From CAVPGP01 sp963704025 (GTDB lineage: Bacteria; Actinomycetota; Thermoleophilia; Gaiellales; Gaiellaceae): a DNA stretch of 64,000 nt. The notes beneath the pieces were generated by a model. The model ran no database searches. It worked only from the letters and a program-made list of their open reading frames with translations, and was not told where the DNA came from. This document shows, piece after piece, positions 35,112 to 45,367 of the stretch. Both the position numbers and the translations under genes were made by a program. The DNA lies in NCBI GenBank assembly GCA_963704025.1, contig CAVPGP010000001.1:620001-684000 (forward strand), given 5' to 3'. Position 1 is the stretch's first letter. The number at the start of each line of letters is the position of its first letter.

Positions 35112-36498
35112 TTACCGCGCGAAGACGAGGGACTCGCCGAAGCGCTGGCGGTGCGGATAGCGCTGACGCAGGTAGGTCATCACGCTCGGGCTGAAGGAGG
35201 AACGCGCGCCCCGCGAAGACGGCGCGCACGTCGTACCGCTCGAGGTCGGAGATCACCCGCTCCGGCGTCAGCATCCGGGTCTCGAAGCGCAGGACCGCGG
35301 TGTCGACGAGGTCGCCGGGAACGCGCCGGTCCGCCTCGACCGCGGCGTACTGCCGGTCGGCGGCGACGAGCCTCCCCGGCGACGAGGCCGCCCGCAGCTG
35401 CCGCGCGCCCCAGACGAGCTCCGGCGGTACCGGGCCCCGCTCGGTCGCGGGCGCTCGCGGAAGCTCGAGACGTACGCCGCTCCGACGGCGATCGCCGCCG
35501 CCGCAATCGCCGCGGCGCCCAGCGGCCTCGGCAGGAGGCGTGCCGCGGCGACGACGCAGACCGCGGCGGCAACTGCGGCGGGGGCGAGCAGGACGAGATG
35601 GTTGTCGTGCAGCGGCCGGTGCCAGATCAGGAAGGCGCCGGCCACGAAGGCGAAGAGCCAGAGGGCCCGCGTCTCCCTGCGCGCCCGGTCGGCGACGAGC
35701 GCCCCGAGCACGCCGAGCCCGATCAGCCACGCCCAGGCGACGTGCGGGCCGAGCACCTCCGTCCGCAGCCGGTACTCGTTCGCGGACTCGACGCCGGGAA
35801 CGGCGCGCGCTTTCTCGTGGTACGTGACGGCACCGGTCCAGATGTCGCCGAGGCCGTGGCGATAGCGAAGCAGAACGAGCGCCCAGACGAGCGCCGCGGC
35901 TCCGGCGGTGAGCGCCGCCCGGCGGAAGGGGAGCCGCCGCTCGGCCAGCAGCACCGACCACGACGAGGAGCCCGATGCCTGCGGAGAGCTTGATCGTCGT
36001 CGCCGCCCCGAGCGCGAGGCCGGCGCAGACGGCGGTCACGTCCCCGCGCGCGAGCAGCAGGGCGAAGGCGACCAACAGGAGGCTGACCGCCGCCAGGTCG
36101 GCGGCGATCCGGTGCGAGAACGTCCCGTAGAACGGCGCCGCGGCGACGCCGAGCGCGGCGAGCGTCCCGGCCAAAGGGCCGTCCAGGCGCCGCCCGATCG
36201 CGTACGCGGCGACGCAGCCCGCGAGCGCCAGGATCAGGATCGCAGTCCGCACACCGGTCAGCGAGACGCCGAAGATCCCGGCCGCGCCGGTCAGGAGCGA
36301 GTAGTAGCCCGGCAGCTGCGAGCTGAAGACCTCGGTCCCCAGCTGCTGGCCGTGCCGCAGCGCGTCCGCGCTCGCGAGGTAGACGCCCTCGTCGTAGTCG
36401 GGCGGCGTCTCGGTCAGCCCCTGGACGAAGAGGACGAGCGATGCGAGGAGGATCCCTCCCAGCGCGAACGCGTCGACCGCCGGCAGGCGCCACTTCAT
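35112..36498 (-). CDS. GT-C-like membrane glycosyltransferase (ArnT/PMT-like), frameshifted
   Basis: About 455 residues after joining frames (breaks near 35950, 35480, 35400 and 35200). It has about ten hydrophobic helices. The first outer loop DYDEGVYLASADALRHGQQL has the Asp-Glu pair, and SSQLPGYYSLLTGAAGIFGV follows. The C-terminal soluble part ends with RQRFGESLVFAR before TAA. These proteins transfer sugars from polyprenyl phosphate on the outer face. The ATG at 36498 follows the end of the GT2 gene closely. Confidence 0.72.
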
Positions 36499-36517
36499 CC
36501 GCGGGACGCTGATGGAC

Positions 36518-37486
36518 TCAGCGCAGGTCCTTGTTGTAGTCCATGTCGAACCACATGGCGAAGAAGGAGAACTGCATGCCCGAGATCAGCAGCAGCGCCG
36601 CGAGCACGGTCGGTCGCGATCGACGGCGGGGCCGCCTGGACGCGCGCCACGACCTGCAGCAGCCCCAGCACGAGACCGACGAGCGTGAACACCATGCCCG
36701 AACACGTAGAAGAGCACGAGCGGGTGCGTGTCGCGGATGATGTACTTCTGGCCCATGCGGTACCAGAACGCCGAACGAGCAGCCACGACAGCGTCGGGAT
36801 GACCTGTCCACAGCTTGATGCCCGCTCTTCTCGCCGACGCCGTAGACCGGGCTGGATCGGGCACGTCGCGCACGCGGAAGTCGTACACGTTCAGGTGCAC
36901 GAGCACGTCGTTCGGGAAGCCGTAGCGCGGGTACAGCCGGTCGAGCTCGATCGTCTCGAGCGCCTGCAGGTTCGCGACGGTGTAGCCCGGTCTGCGAGTC
37001 GGCGACGTGCCAGTACCCGCTCGCGATCTTCGTCATGAACGAGAGCGCCGAGTTGCCGAGGTACCGGTAGCGCGGGATGATGTTCCACGCCTGGCCGGTG
37101 AAGAGCCGGTTGCCCTTCGAGTAGTCGACCTCGTCCGCGGCGACGGGGCGAGCAGCGCCGGCAGGTCGTCGGGGTCCATCTGCGCGTCGCCCGCCATCAC
37201 GGCGGTGAGCTCGATCCGCTCCTCGACGGCCGCCTTGTAGCCGGTGACGATCGCCTGGCCCACGCCGCCGTTCACCTCGTGCCGGATGAGCCGGACCCGT
37301 CGGGCATGCGGTCCACGTAGCCCTGGACGACCCGGCGGTGTCGTCGGTGGAGACGTCGTCGACGATGATGATCCGGTCCACGTAGTCGGGCATCGTCTCG
37401 ATGACCGTGCCGATCTGCGTCGCCTCGTTGTGGCACGGGACGACGACGCCGACGGTCTTGCCGTCGAGCATCGCTATGCGATTCAT
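36518..37486 (-). CDS. Family 2 glycosyltransferase with C-terminal membrane domain, frameshifted
   Basis: A DPM/GtrB-like enzyme of about 320 residues. VGVVVPCHNEATQIGTVIET begins the GT-A domain, IIIVDDVSTDDTAG follows, and AVMAGDAQMDPDDLPALL has the DxD-type motif. GNRLFTGQAWNIIPRYRYLG and NSALSFMTKIASGYWHVADS follow, and the end has two membrane helices and FSFFAMWFDMDYNKDLR. Frame breaks lie near 37310, 37145, 36980, 36870, 36770 and 36690. The upstream Wzz gene is in the same frame with no stop between; I treat ATG 37486 (MNRIAMLDGKTV) as the start, with ATG 37471 as alternative. Confidence 0.75.
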   Translation of the reverse strand: MNRIAMLDGKTVGVVVPCHNEATQIGTVIETMPDYVDRIIIVDDVSTDDTAGSSRATWTACPTGPAHPARGERRRGPGDRHRLQGGRRGADRAHRRDGGRRADGPRRPAGAARPVAADEVDYSKGNRLFTGQAWNIIPRYRYLGNSALSFMTKIASGYWHVADSQTGLHRREPAGARDDRARPAVPALRLPERRARAPERVRLPRARRARSSPVYGVGEKSGHQAVDRSSRRCRGCSFGVLVPHGPEVHHPRHAPARALLRVRAWCSRSSVSCWGCCRSWRASRRPRRRSRPTVLAALLLISGMQFSFFAMWFDMDYNKDLR

Positions 37487-38323
37487 GCGCGCCGCCGTCC
37501 AGTCCCAGAGCAGCGCGGCGAGCGCACCCAGGATCAGGCCGATGAGCCCGCCGACAGCTATCGAGTTGCGTCGCGAGCGGGCGGTGGTCTGCACCGCGAC
37601 GCCGGCTGGATTATCTACGGCGTTCTCGACGTTCTCGGCCAGCGCGAGTTGCTGCTGGGTAGTGGACTGGAAGTCGAGCAGCGTGCCCCCGCCGCTGCTC
37701 GGCGTTGTCGAGGTGCTCACGAGGACGAGCCGGTCGAGCGCGAGCCAGGCGCTGTCGGAGACCTGCTGCTGGAGCGCGCTGATTCGCTTCTGGATCGACA
37801 CGAGCTGATCGGCCTGAGTCTGGAGTTGGTTCCGGTAGGTGCGGATCTGGGCCTGGACGTACGGCGCGGTGCGGCTGATCACGGTCTCTGCCAGGGCGTT
37901 CGCCGCAAGCGCGACCTTGTGCGGGCCGTTCCCCTTGACCGAAACGCCCATGAGCTGCGGCACCCTGGGCCCTCGCCGCCAGGCCCGACGAGACCGTGCG
38001 CGCCGCGACCTTACCGCGGAGCGCGCTCACCCGGAGCCCGCCCTCATGCGCCGCCTGCGAAGCGCCGCCTCGGAGTGGATGATCTCTCGTGAAGCGAGGG
38101 TTGGCCGCCAGGCCGGCGAGCGGCGCCACCCGGCGTGAACGGCGGGCCGAGCGAGACGAGCGCCTCCGCCCGGTAGACCTGGGTTCCGCCGACCGGAGCG
38201 AGTAGCCGAGACGGCGCCGATGATGAGGCCCGCGACGGGCAGCCACCAGCGCGTGCGCGACGGCCCGCCAGGCGTCCGAGGTCGACCTCCTGCTCTGCGT
38301 CGAGTAGGAGCGTGGGCCGTCAT
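37487..38323 (-). CDS. Wzz-like chain-length/polysaccharide co-polymerase, frameshifted
   Basis: About 280 residues after frame joining (breaks near 38230, 38130 and 37960). An N-terminal helix (RWWLPVAGLIIGAVSA) is followed by a periplasmic-type domain with VYRAEALVSLGPPFTPG-like strand content and a long helix (YRNQLQTQADQLVSIQKRIS, then ALQQQVSDSAWLALDRL), and a C-terminal helix (IAVGGLIGLILGALAALLWD). The two-helix layout with a coiled-coil middle is that of Wzz proteins, which set chain length. No kinase domain is attached. In the given sequence the C-terminus reads directly into the GT2 gene; a 1-base shift would give an ATGA overlap instead. Confidence 0.7.
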
Positions 38324-38335
38324 CGGGCGCCGACT

Positions 38336-39223
38336 CTAGCGGAGGCCCAGCCCACTGGCCCGCGAAGCCGTTCTCGAGCGCGGCGCGCGGCTCCCAGCCG
38401 AGCTCGGCCGGATCCCGACTGTCGGCCTTCGTGCGCCGCACGTCGCCGGGCACCGCCGGTGCGCCGCACGTCGAGCCTTCGGCCCGAGAGGCGCTCCAAC
38501 GCCGCGATCGACCTCCAGCATCGAGGCCTCGTCGCCGCCCCCCACGTTGTAGTGCGCTCCCCCGCTCCATCCCGGCGAGCATGTCGCCTCGACCACGTCA
38601 CCGACATACGTGAAGCTCCGCGACTGGCGCCCGTCCCGTAGAGCTCGATCGTACCGCCCTCGGCCAGCGCCGGCGCGACCCGGGTCAGGACCATGTCCGG
38701 CCGCTGCCGTGGGCCGTACACGGTGAAGTAGCGCAGAACGACGACCTCGAGGCCGAAGCCGTGCTCGTAGGCGCGCGCGAGCTGCTCGCAGCCGAGCTTC
38801 GTGATCCCGTACGGCGAGAGAGGCCGCGGCGCGGTCGCCTCGGTCGTCGGGTACGCTCAGCGTCTCCGTAGACCGAGGACGACGACGAAGACGACCCGCA
38901 CGCCGTCGCGGCGGCCGCCTCGAAGACTCGCTGGGTGGCGAGCAGGTTCTGCCGCAGGTAGAGCGCGAAGACCTCGCCGAAGCTGCGTACACCGGGCTGG
39001 CCCGCGAGGTGGAAGACACAGTCGAACCCGGCCAGGTCGAGCGGGTCCTCGGCGAGGTCGAGCCGCGCACGTCGAACCGCGCCGCGTTCTTCTCCTTGAG
39101 CGCCGGGTCGTAGTAGTCGGTGAAGCAGTCGACCCCGACGACCGTCGTGCCCGGCGGCTATGAGGGCCTGCGCGACAGGTGCGAGGCGATGAACCCCGCG
39201 GCGCCGGTGACGACGTAGCGCAT
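38336..39223 (-). CDS. NAD-dependent sugar epimerase/dehydratase (extended SDR), frameshifted
   Basis: About 300 residues. MRYVVTGAAGFIASHL starts at ATG 39223 and gives the NAD loop. VFHLAGQPGVRSFGEVFALY, LRQNLLATQRVFEAA, then YGITKLGCEQLARAYEHGFG (Tyr-x3-Lys), VVLRYFTVYGPRQRPDMVLT and GTIELYGTG follow in alternating frames (breaks near 39150, 39070, 38890, 38860, 38640, 38580, 38480 and 38350). It belongs with UDP-glucuronate epimerase/UDP-glucose 4-epimerase-type SDRs (a CFTDYYDP-like stretch follows the NAD loop in another frame). Probably makes a nucleotide sugar for this locus. Confidence 0.72.
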
Positions 39224-39276
39224 CGGCGGAGCCTGCCGGACGGCTGGTCGCCGTCCGCGCGGGGATCATCCGCCCT

Positions 39277-40762
39277 ATGCGCTCGACCGCGCCCTCGCGC
39301 TCGACGTCTTCCTCGGCGCCTGCCTGCGCTCGCGCCGCCGCGACGCTGCCGCGGTCCGGGGAGCCGCTCCACCTCGACGAGGCGGTGATGCTCGACTACT
39401 CGCACGCTCGCTCGTGCGATCGTCCGCGACGTCTTCGTCGATCGCGGCGGCGCGCCGCGCAGTTCCTCGTCGAGCACGTGACGCTCTGGCCCGGCGGGAT
39501 CGAGGGGCTTCGCCTGCCGTCGCTCGTCTTCTTCCTGCTCGCGCTGCCCGTCGCGGCCGCCGTGGCGCGCGGCTGCTCGGTGAGCCGGCCGGCTGCTGCT
39601 GCCGCCGCTGCTGGCGCTCGCGCCGCTCGCCGTCGAGCTGGCGACCTTCGCCGCATGTACGCGCTCTTCCTGCTCTGCGTGCTCGGAGCGACCTGGCTCG
39701 CGTCCGCGCGGCCGCGGGCGGGACCCCGTGCCTGGGCGGTGGCGCGGCGCCGCTGCCGGGCTGCTCGTCTACGTCCATCCGATCGCGCCGCTCTACGCGC
39801 CGCTGCGCTCCTGCGGGCCTCGCGTGCGCCCGCGGCCGTGCGCACGCACCGTGGCTGGTCCACGAGCTGCGTCCCGCGCTGGTCGCCGGGGCCGTCGTCG
39901 CGCTGCCGTACGCGTACGCGCTCGCGGTGCTCGGCTCGCGCTACCACGTCGGCGAGGCGGCCCGTCTGCGGACGACGGCCGGGCGCTCGATCCCGGAGGA
40001 GAGCCTGCACGCGCTGACGGCGGGAGGACCGGGGGTCGTTGTTCTCTCAGCGGTGCTCGCCGTCGCCGCGCTCGTGTGGTTCGCACGGGAGCGGCGGCCG
40101 GCGGCGATCGCGCTGGGCTCTGGCTCGTCGTGCCGGTCGCGTTCTTCACGCTCGTTGCCCGCGGAGACGCGGTTCTTCGGCCGCTATGTGGTGCCGGCGC
40201 TGCCGGCGCTTCTGCTGCTCGTGCCGCCGGGAGCGTCGCGCTCGTTCGCCGCGTGGGTCCCGTCGGCCGCGGGGTCGCGCTCGTGCTGGGCCTGGCGCTG
40301 CTCGAGGGGCGACGACGTCGACCGGCTCCGCACGCCTCCACGCTCTGCGGCTGCGCAGGTCGCCGCCGCCGTCAGCTCGGAGGAGGTGCTCTGTTCTCCT
40401 CGACCGGCTCGCCGCGCGCGGACCGGCCACCGGAGCTGCTCGACGACTTCGTAGCGCTCAGGTCACCCGGGCATCCGCGTCGAGGAGCTCCCCGTCGCTC
40501 GACCCCCGGTTTCGAGCGCGGCCTCGCCGCGAAGGGGACAGCGCGGGTGCTCGCGTTCCTCGGTCGGTCCACCGCGAGCCGCCGGGGCGTCTGGCTCTTC
40601 CGCGGCCGGCCGCGACGCGTGGACGCGGCACTGCGGCGGCTCGGCGGGAGCTACGAGACGCTGCGCGTGTCGACGGAGCTCGCCCTCGTCCGGTCGCGCT
40701 GGCTGGGCGCCCCGCGCGAGCTCGTCCGGCAGGCGCTCGAGGTCAGGACTGCCTGGGGCTGA
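39277..40762 (+). CDS. GT-C-like membrane glycosyltransferase, frameshifted
   Basis: About 490 residues after joining frames (breaks near 39320, 39410, 39460, 39590, 39740, 39830, 40120, 40270, 40380 and 40480). The first loop GEPLHLDEAVMLDYS has the Asp-Glu pair. QFLVEHVTLWPGGIEGLRLP and SLVFFLLALPVAAAVARG follow, then LVYVHPIAPLYAPL, VVALPYAYALAVLGSRYHVG and RFFGRYVVPALPALLLLVPP. The C-terminal soluble tail runs through SRRGVWLFRGRPRRVDAALR to the stop. Its second half is related to the remnant at 42065-42722 on the other strand. Acceptor unknown. Confidence 0.68.
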
Positions 40763-40816
40763 CGACCCCTGCCGACCGCTGGCCCCGGCTGATCGCTGAG
40801 GTCGACCGGCGCTCGC

Positions 40817-42053
40817 TCACTTCCCGCTTAGCCTTGGGACGAGCCCGTAGAGCCGTCCCTCACCGACGAGGTAGAACCGCTCGTCGTCGGCCACGACCGG
40901 CGTGTACTTCCCGTCCGGGAAGGTGAAGACCGGGCGGCCGGTCAGCGCGTCCAGCCCGTAGGTCCGCTCTTCAGCGTCGCGAAGTAGACCCTCCCGGTCA
41001 CGATCGTCGGCGAGCCCGAGATCGACCCGTGCGCGTCGAACTTCCACTTGACGTCGCCGGTGGCCGCGTCGAGGCAGAACAGCGTCCGTCGTACGGAGCC
41101 GACGTAGACCCGGTCGCTCCAGACGGCCGGCGAGGAGTAGACGTAACCGCCGGTGCCTCGCCCACCGCGTCTTCCCGGTCGTCGCGCCGAACGAGTAGAG
41201 CTTCCGTCGGTCGAGCCGATGTAGACGCGTCCGTAGGCGACGGCCGGCGTGGAGTAGAACGTGCCGTGGTGACCGAAGCGAGCTGCGCCCCCGCCTTCCA
41301 GACGAGCTTGTCGGTCTTCGCGTCGAGCGCGTACACGTGGGAGTCGTACGAGCCGACGAAGAGCTGGTCGTCGGCGTTCGCGAGGCCGCCTTCATCTTCC
41401 CGCCGTCTTGTACGACCACTCGGCCGCCCGTCCTCGCGGCGTACGCGGAGACGTCGCCGGTCCAGTCGCCGACGGACGACGTTGCCCTCGAGGAGCGGTG
41501 AGGACTCGGACGGGCCGATCGTCGTTGCCAGCGAATCGTGCCCCGAGCTTCGCCGGCAGGCGACGAGCGGGCCGTCGCAGGTTCCCGCTCGCGTTCGGCG
41601 GCCGTTCAGGAAGGTCACGTAGACGAGGTGGCGGTCGACGCCGGGCGACGTCGCCTGGCAGCGGCCAGTGACGCGGCTCCACGCGCGCTTGCCGGTCTCG
41701 GTCTCGCGGCGAGGACCTGCCGTCGTCGTTCGCGAAGTAGAGCCGTCCGTACGCGATCGCCGGCGGGAACTCGACGAGGCCCGGCGCGGAACGTCCAGTC
41801 CGCCGGAACGGCGGCTTCGACGGGCGATGCCGGCGGCCCGACGCGGAGCCGCTCGTCGTCGTAGCCGTACGTCGGCCACGCGATCCCGGGCTCCGGTCGG
41901 CGGGGGCGGCGTCGGGCGCCAGCGTGGCACGAACTCGACCGTCGACGAGCCGCGGACGTCGTGCTCGGCGCGGTTCCGGGAGGTCACGAATGCCGCGACG
42001 ACGCCGGCGACGACGATCGCGACGAGCCCCGCGGCGAGCAGGATCCGCTTCAC
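40817..42053 (-). CDS. Membrane-anchored PQQ-type beta-propeller protein, frameshifted
   Basis: About 410 residues. The N-terminal helix (ILLAAGLVAIVVAGVVAAFV) anchors the protein; the rest should be outside the cell. Repeated blades of the PQQ/YWTD-like type are visible in alternating frames: HVYALDAKTDKLVWKAGAQL, SSPAVWSDRVYVGSVRRTL-like text, and FPDGKYTPVVADDERFYLVG near the end. Frame breaks occur roughly every 100-150 bases. The family (BamB-like/WD40-PQQ) usually acts as a scaffold; quinone-binding residues are not evident. GTG 42053 starts 11 bases after the stop of the GT remnant. Confidence 0.7.
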
Positions 42054-42064
42054 GCGGGCCTACG

Positions 42065-42722
42065 TTACTGACACCGCCCCCCGTGGGCCGCCAGCGATCC
42101 GCAGAGAGCCCCTCGGCTCTGACGGAGATAGCCGGCGAGCTGCGGCGTCGGCGCGCGGACGGCGGTGCGGGTGGCGTCGAGGATGCGGACGAGCGATTCG
42201 AGGACGTCCGCCTCGGACCGAAGAGGCCCGGGGGTGCGGACGACGAGCCAGAGCGGAAAGCGTCTGACCTCGTACCGGATCGCCGAGAGCGGATCGCACT
42301 ACCTGCTCGTCAAGGGCGGTGCCGCTCGAGCGGGACGGCGACGAAGGCCGCGCCTACTGGAAGGTCTGCGCGCCGCAGCGCCCTCGTCCGGGAGCGGCAG
42401 CGTAACGGGGGAGCGCCCGCGCGCGCCGGGCAGCCAGCAGCGCCCGCCGAAAGACCGGCGAAGAGGGGAAGAGCAGATCGCCGGGCCGGACGACGTCGCG
42501 AGCCAATCCGCCGGCGCGGCAGTGGCCCCGGCCGCCGGACTCGAGCGAACGCGGATCCGACACCGCCGACGGGGGGCGAGTCCGGCGTACGCCACCCCGG
42601 CGACGAGCAGCGCAGGCCCGCCGCGCGGCAAGAGCCGCCAGCCCGGCGACGGCACCGACGAGCGCGACCCAGAGGGGCAGCCCGCTGGCGAATTGCGCTG
42701 AGGCGAGGTGATCCGAGAACGA
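42065..42722 (-). pseudogene. C-terminal remnant of a GT-C-like membrane protein
   Basis: On the minus strand, SDHLASAQFASGLPLWVALV begins a hydrophobic stretch of two helices (GAVAGLAALAAR, LLVAGVAYAGLAP), then RDVVRPGDLLFPSSPVF, and finally IRYEVRRFPLWLVVRTPGPL followed by RSEADVLESLVRILDA before TAA at 42065. The order matches the second half of the membrane protein at 39277-40762 (IPEESLHALTAGGPGVVVLS; GVWLFRGRPRRVDAALRRLG). No N-terminal half is present: directly upstream lies the beta-propeller gene, read in the same frame across the junction. Further frame breaks occur near 42620, 42540, 42440 and 42300. Confidence 0.5.
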
Positions 42723-43880
42723 CCCGTCGTACGACCCGAAGAAGACACGTCCGTGAGACACGGCCGGCGAGGAGTAGACGTAGGAGCCCGTGTAGCGGCT
42801 CCACAGGCGCCTGCCGCCGACCGAGAAGGCGGTCAGCGACCCGCCGGTGGAGCTCGGCACGAACACGCGCCCGTCGGCGACCGCGGGCGTGCCGTACACG
42901 CGCCCGTTGACCGACGCCGCGAAGCGCACGGTACCCGTGGTCGCCGAGAGCGCGAGCAGCCTGCCGCAGTAGTCGCCGACGTAGAGCGAGTCGCCGGCGG
43001 CTGCGGCCGACGACGTGATCTTGCAGCCGTCGTAGTGGCGCCAGCGCACTCGGCGCGTCCGGAGATCGAGCGCGGTGACCACGCCGTTCCACGTGCCGAA
43101 CACGTCGATGCCGTCCGGCAGCACGACGGGCGACGACTCGATCGGCGAGCCCGCCGCGTAGCGCCAGAGCAGGCGCCCGTCCGAGCGCCTAAGCACCTGC
43201 ACGTCACCGTCCATGCCGTGGACGACGAGCTCGTCGCCGTAGACGGCGGGAGAGGACGCCATCTTCCCGTGCGGCGTGTCGTGCCTCCAGATCACGGTTC
43301 CGTTTCGCATCGAGATAGCCCGCACGGTGCCGCCGGCGTTCGCGACGTAGGCGACGCCGTCCGCGACGACCGCCGGGAACTCCACCAGCGATCCGAGCCC
43401 GCGCGACCAGACGACGCGGAACGGTGGCCGCAGCCGGATCGACGACTGCGCCTGTGTGCGCTCGGGGCCGGCGCCGTACATCGCCCACTGCAGCGAGCGG
43501 CGGTAGATGCGGATGGTCGACTTAGGGTGAGTCGTGAACGAGAGCCGCACGGCGCGAGCGCCGTACCCGGCCTTCGCCGCGACGGTGACGAGCGCGCCGC
43601 GCCGGAAGAGCGGGAGGCGCGCGACGCCGTGCCGGTTGCTCGTCGAGGTGAGCCGCCCGATGCTGACGCGCGCACCGCGCACGCGCGTGCCGAGATCGCC
43701 GTCGACGACGGTCACCTGCACGCCCGTCCTGTCCTGCTGCGGACGGGTCTCGAGCGACGACGCCCGTCTGGCCGTGGTCCGACCGTGGTCCGACCGCGGG
43801 GTCCGCGAAACGGCGTCGTCGTGCGAGGCGCAGCCGGCGGCGAGCGCCGCCAGGACGATCAGGGAGGCCGCGCGCCTCAC
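42723..43880 (-). CDS. PQQ-type beta-propeller lipoprotein, fused or truncated at its C-terminus
   Basis: About 385 residues of uninterrupted frame. The N-terminus RRAASLIVLAALAAGCASHD has a lipobox (LAAGC), so the mature protein is lipid-anchored outside the membrane. An Ig-like domain (TGVQVTVVDGDLGTRVRGAR) is followed by propeller blades with tryptophan repeats: FPAVVADGVAYVANAGGTVR, SSPAVYGDELVVHGMDGDVQ, SSPVVLPDGIDVFGTWNGVV, GDSLYVGDYCGRLLALSATT and SSPAVSHGRVFFGSYDG. After the last blade the frame runs without a stop into the GT remnant at 42722. GTG 43880 overlaps the ATP-grasp stop (GTGA). Confidence 0.75.
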
Positions 43881-44872
43881 GCTTCCGGCGTGACCGCTTC
43901 CTCCGCCTGCTCTCGCAGCGGCTCGAGCGTGCCGCCTGCGTCCTCCAGGATCACCTGCGAGAAGTACCGGGTCATCACGACCCCCTCGCGGAAGTCGCCG
44001 AACCGAGGCTCCGGCCGCTCGCCGTTCGCAAGCGCGAGCGCCAGCTCCGGGTAGCGGGAGCCGGCCGCGGTCGGCAGCGGGAAGCCGCCCCCGAAGCGCG
44101 GGTTCACATCGGTCACCTCGAGGCGTCCGTCGGGTTCGCGGAAGCACTGCACGTTCGCTGGACCGATGATGCGCAGCGCCTCGGACACCCTCCGTCCGTG
44201 CTCGATCAGGTCGGCATCGGCGATCGTCATCCCCTTGATCGATTCGCCGCCCTTCGACTCGATCATCGTCCGCGGGATCGCGGCCAGGCAACGGGCCTCG
44301 AGGTCGCAGAACACGTCGATCGAGAACTCCTCGCCGAGGCACTCGGACTGCACCATCGAGTCGGCCTTCGTGTAGCGCAGGAAGAACTCCAGCTCGGCGC
44401 GATCCGTTGCCCGGTAGATGTGCCGCGAGCCGAACCCGCGGCGCGCCTTCACGAGCACCGGGAAGCGCGCATCTTCGGGCACGTCGTCCGGGCAGCCACG
44501 TCGGCGGCGTACCGATCCCTTGCTCCTCGAAGAAGAGGTGCGCGCGGTACTTGTCGGCGCAGCGGCCGATCGCCTCGGGCTCCGGGACGAGCACGACGGC
44601 TCCGGCGAGCTCGTCCGGTGCTCGGCGAGGACGAGATGGTCGAGGTCGGTGAGCGGCACGATCAGCCGCACGTCGTGCAGCTCGACGAGGTCGCGCAGGG
44701 CGGAGACGTAGCCGGGGTCGTCGACCCGAGGCACGATCGCGCGGCGGTCGGCGTGGTGAAGCGCGGGCGCGAGGGCGTCGACGTCGGCCGAGATCGTCGT
44801 CGCCCCGGCGGCTCGAAACGCGGTGACGATGTCGACGCGCTGGCCGGCACACGTGAAGAGAACCGCGGTCAC
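43877..44872 (-). CDS. ATP-grasp ligase (carbamoyl-phosphate-synthase-like), one compensated frame break
   Basis: 331 residues with one out-of-frame stretch between about 44490 and 44635. VLFTCAGQRVDIVTAFRAAG is the N-terminal lobe, FPVLVKARRGFGSRHIYRAT near residue 145 the ATP-binding Lys and glycine loop, and EVTDVNPRFGGGFPLPTAAG near 255 the metal-binding acidic and Asn residues. ATP-grasp enzymes join a carboxylate to an amine via an acyl phosphate. In polysaccharide loci they may attach amino acids to amino sugars. It lies between the acyltransferase and the beta-propeller gene, coupled by GTGA at both ends. Confidence 0.82.
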   Translation of the reverse strand: MTAVLFTCAGQRVDIVTAFRAAGATTISADVDALAPALHHADRRAIVPRVDDPGYVSALRDLVELHDVRLIVPLTDLDHLVLAEHRTSSPEPSCSSRSPRRSAAAPTSTARTSSSRSKGSVRRRRGCPDDVPEDARFPVLVKARRGFGSRHIYRATDRAELEFFLRYTKADSMVQSECLGEEFSIDVFCDLEARCLAAIPRTMIESKGGESIKGMTIADADLIEHGRRVSEALRIIGPANVQCFREPDGRLEVTDVNPRFGGGFPLPTAAGSRYPELALALANGERPEPRFGDFREGVVMTRYFSQVILEDAGGTLEPLREQAEEAVTPEA

Positions 44873-45367
44873 GAGGGCGCAGCGTAGCGAGGCCGCGCCG
44901 GGACACCGGCCACCACCGAGTCGGCGGCCACGTCACGCGTCACGACTGCGCCGGCGCCGACGAGAGCGCCTTGCCCGATCGTCACGCCACCGAGGATCAC
45001 CGCGCCGGACCCGATCGAGGCACCGTCCTCGACCCGGACCCGGAGGAGCGACCAGTCGTCTTCACTCGCCAGCTCACCGGCTGCGTTCGTCGCGCGCGGC
45101 TGCTTGTCGTTGACGAAGAGCACGCCGTGGCCGACGAAGACCTCGTCAGCCGATCTCGACGCCGTCGCAGACGAAGGAGTGGCTGGAGATCTTGCAACGC
45201 TTGCCGATCACCGCCCCGCGCTGGACCTCGACGAACGCACCGATTCGCGTCTCGTCGCCGATCGAGCAGCCGTAGAGGTTCGTGAACGAGTAGACGACGA
45301 CCCCCTCGCCGAACTCGACGTCGGCGATCAGCCGGAACGGCGCGTCGTTCGCCGGAGCGGCGCTCAC
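44869..45367 (-). CDS. Left-handed beta-helix (hexapeptide) acyltransferase, one frame break
   Basis: About 165 residues. The first half (RLIADVEFGEGVVVYSFTNL, IGDETRIGAFVEVQRGAVIG) and the second (VEDGASIGSGAVILGGVTIG, GALVGAGAVVTRDVAADSVV) carry the [LIV]-G-x4 hexapeptide pattern; a frame break near 45148 separates them. A loop with FVNDKQPRATNAAGEL is typical of sugar N-acyltransferases (WlbB/PglD-like), and the C-terminus VAGVPARPRY is standard. It should acetylate an amino sugar made by the neighbouring aminotransferase. GTG 45367 forms GTGA with that gene. Confidence 0.85.

Noticed and set aside
42160..42400. Plus-strand frame reading TSYRIAESGSHYLLVKGG
   Set aside because: It looks protein-like over a few codons, but the minus strand here continues a recognisable GT-C tail (PLWLVVRTPGPLRSEADVLE) with higher third-position GC and a matching relative at 39277-40762.
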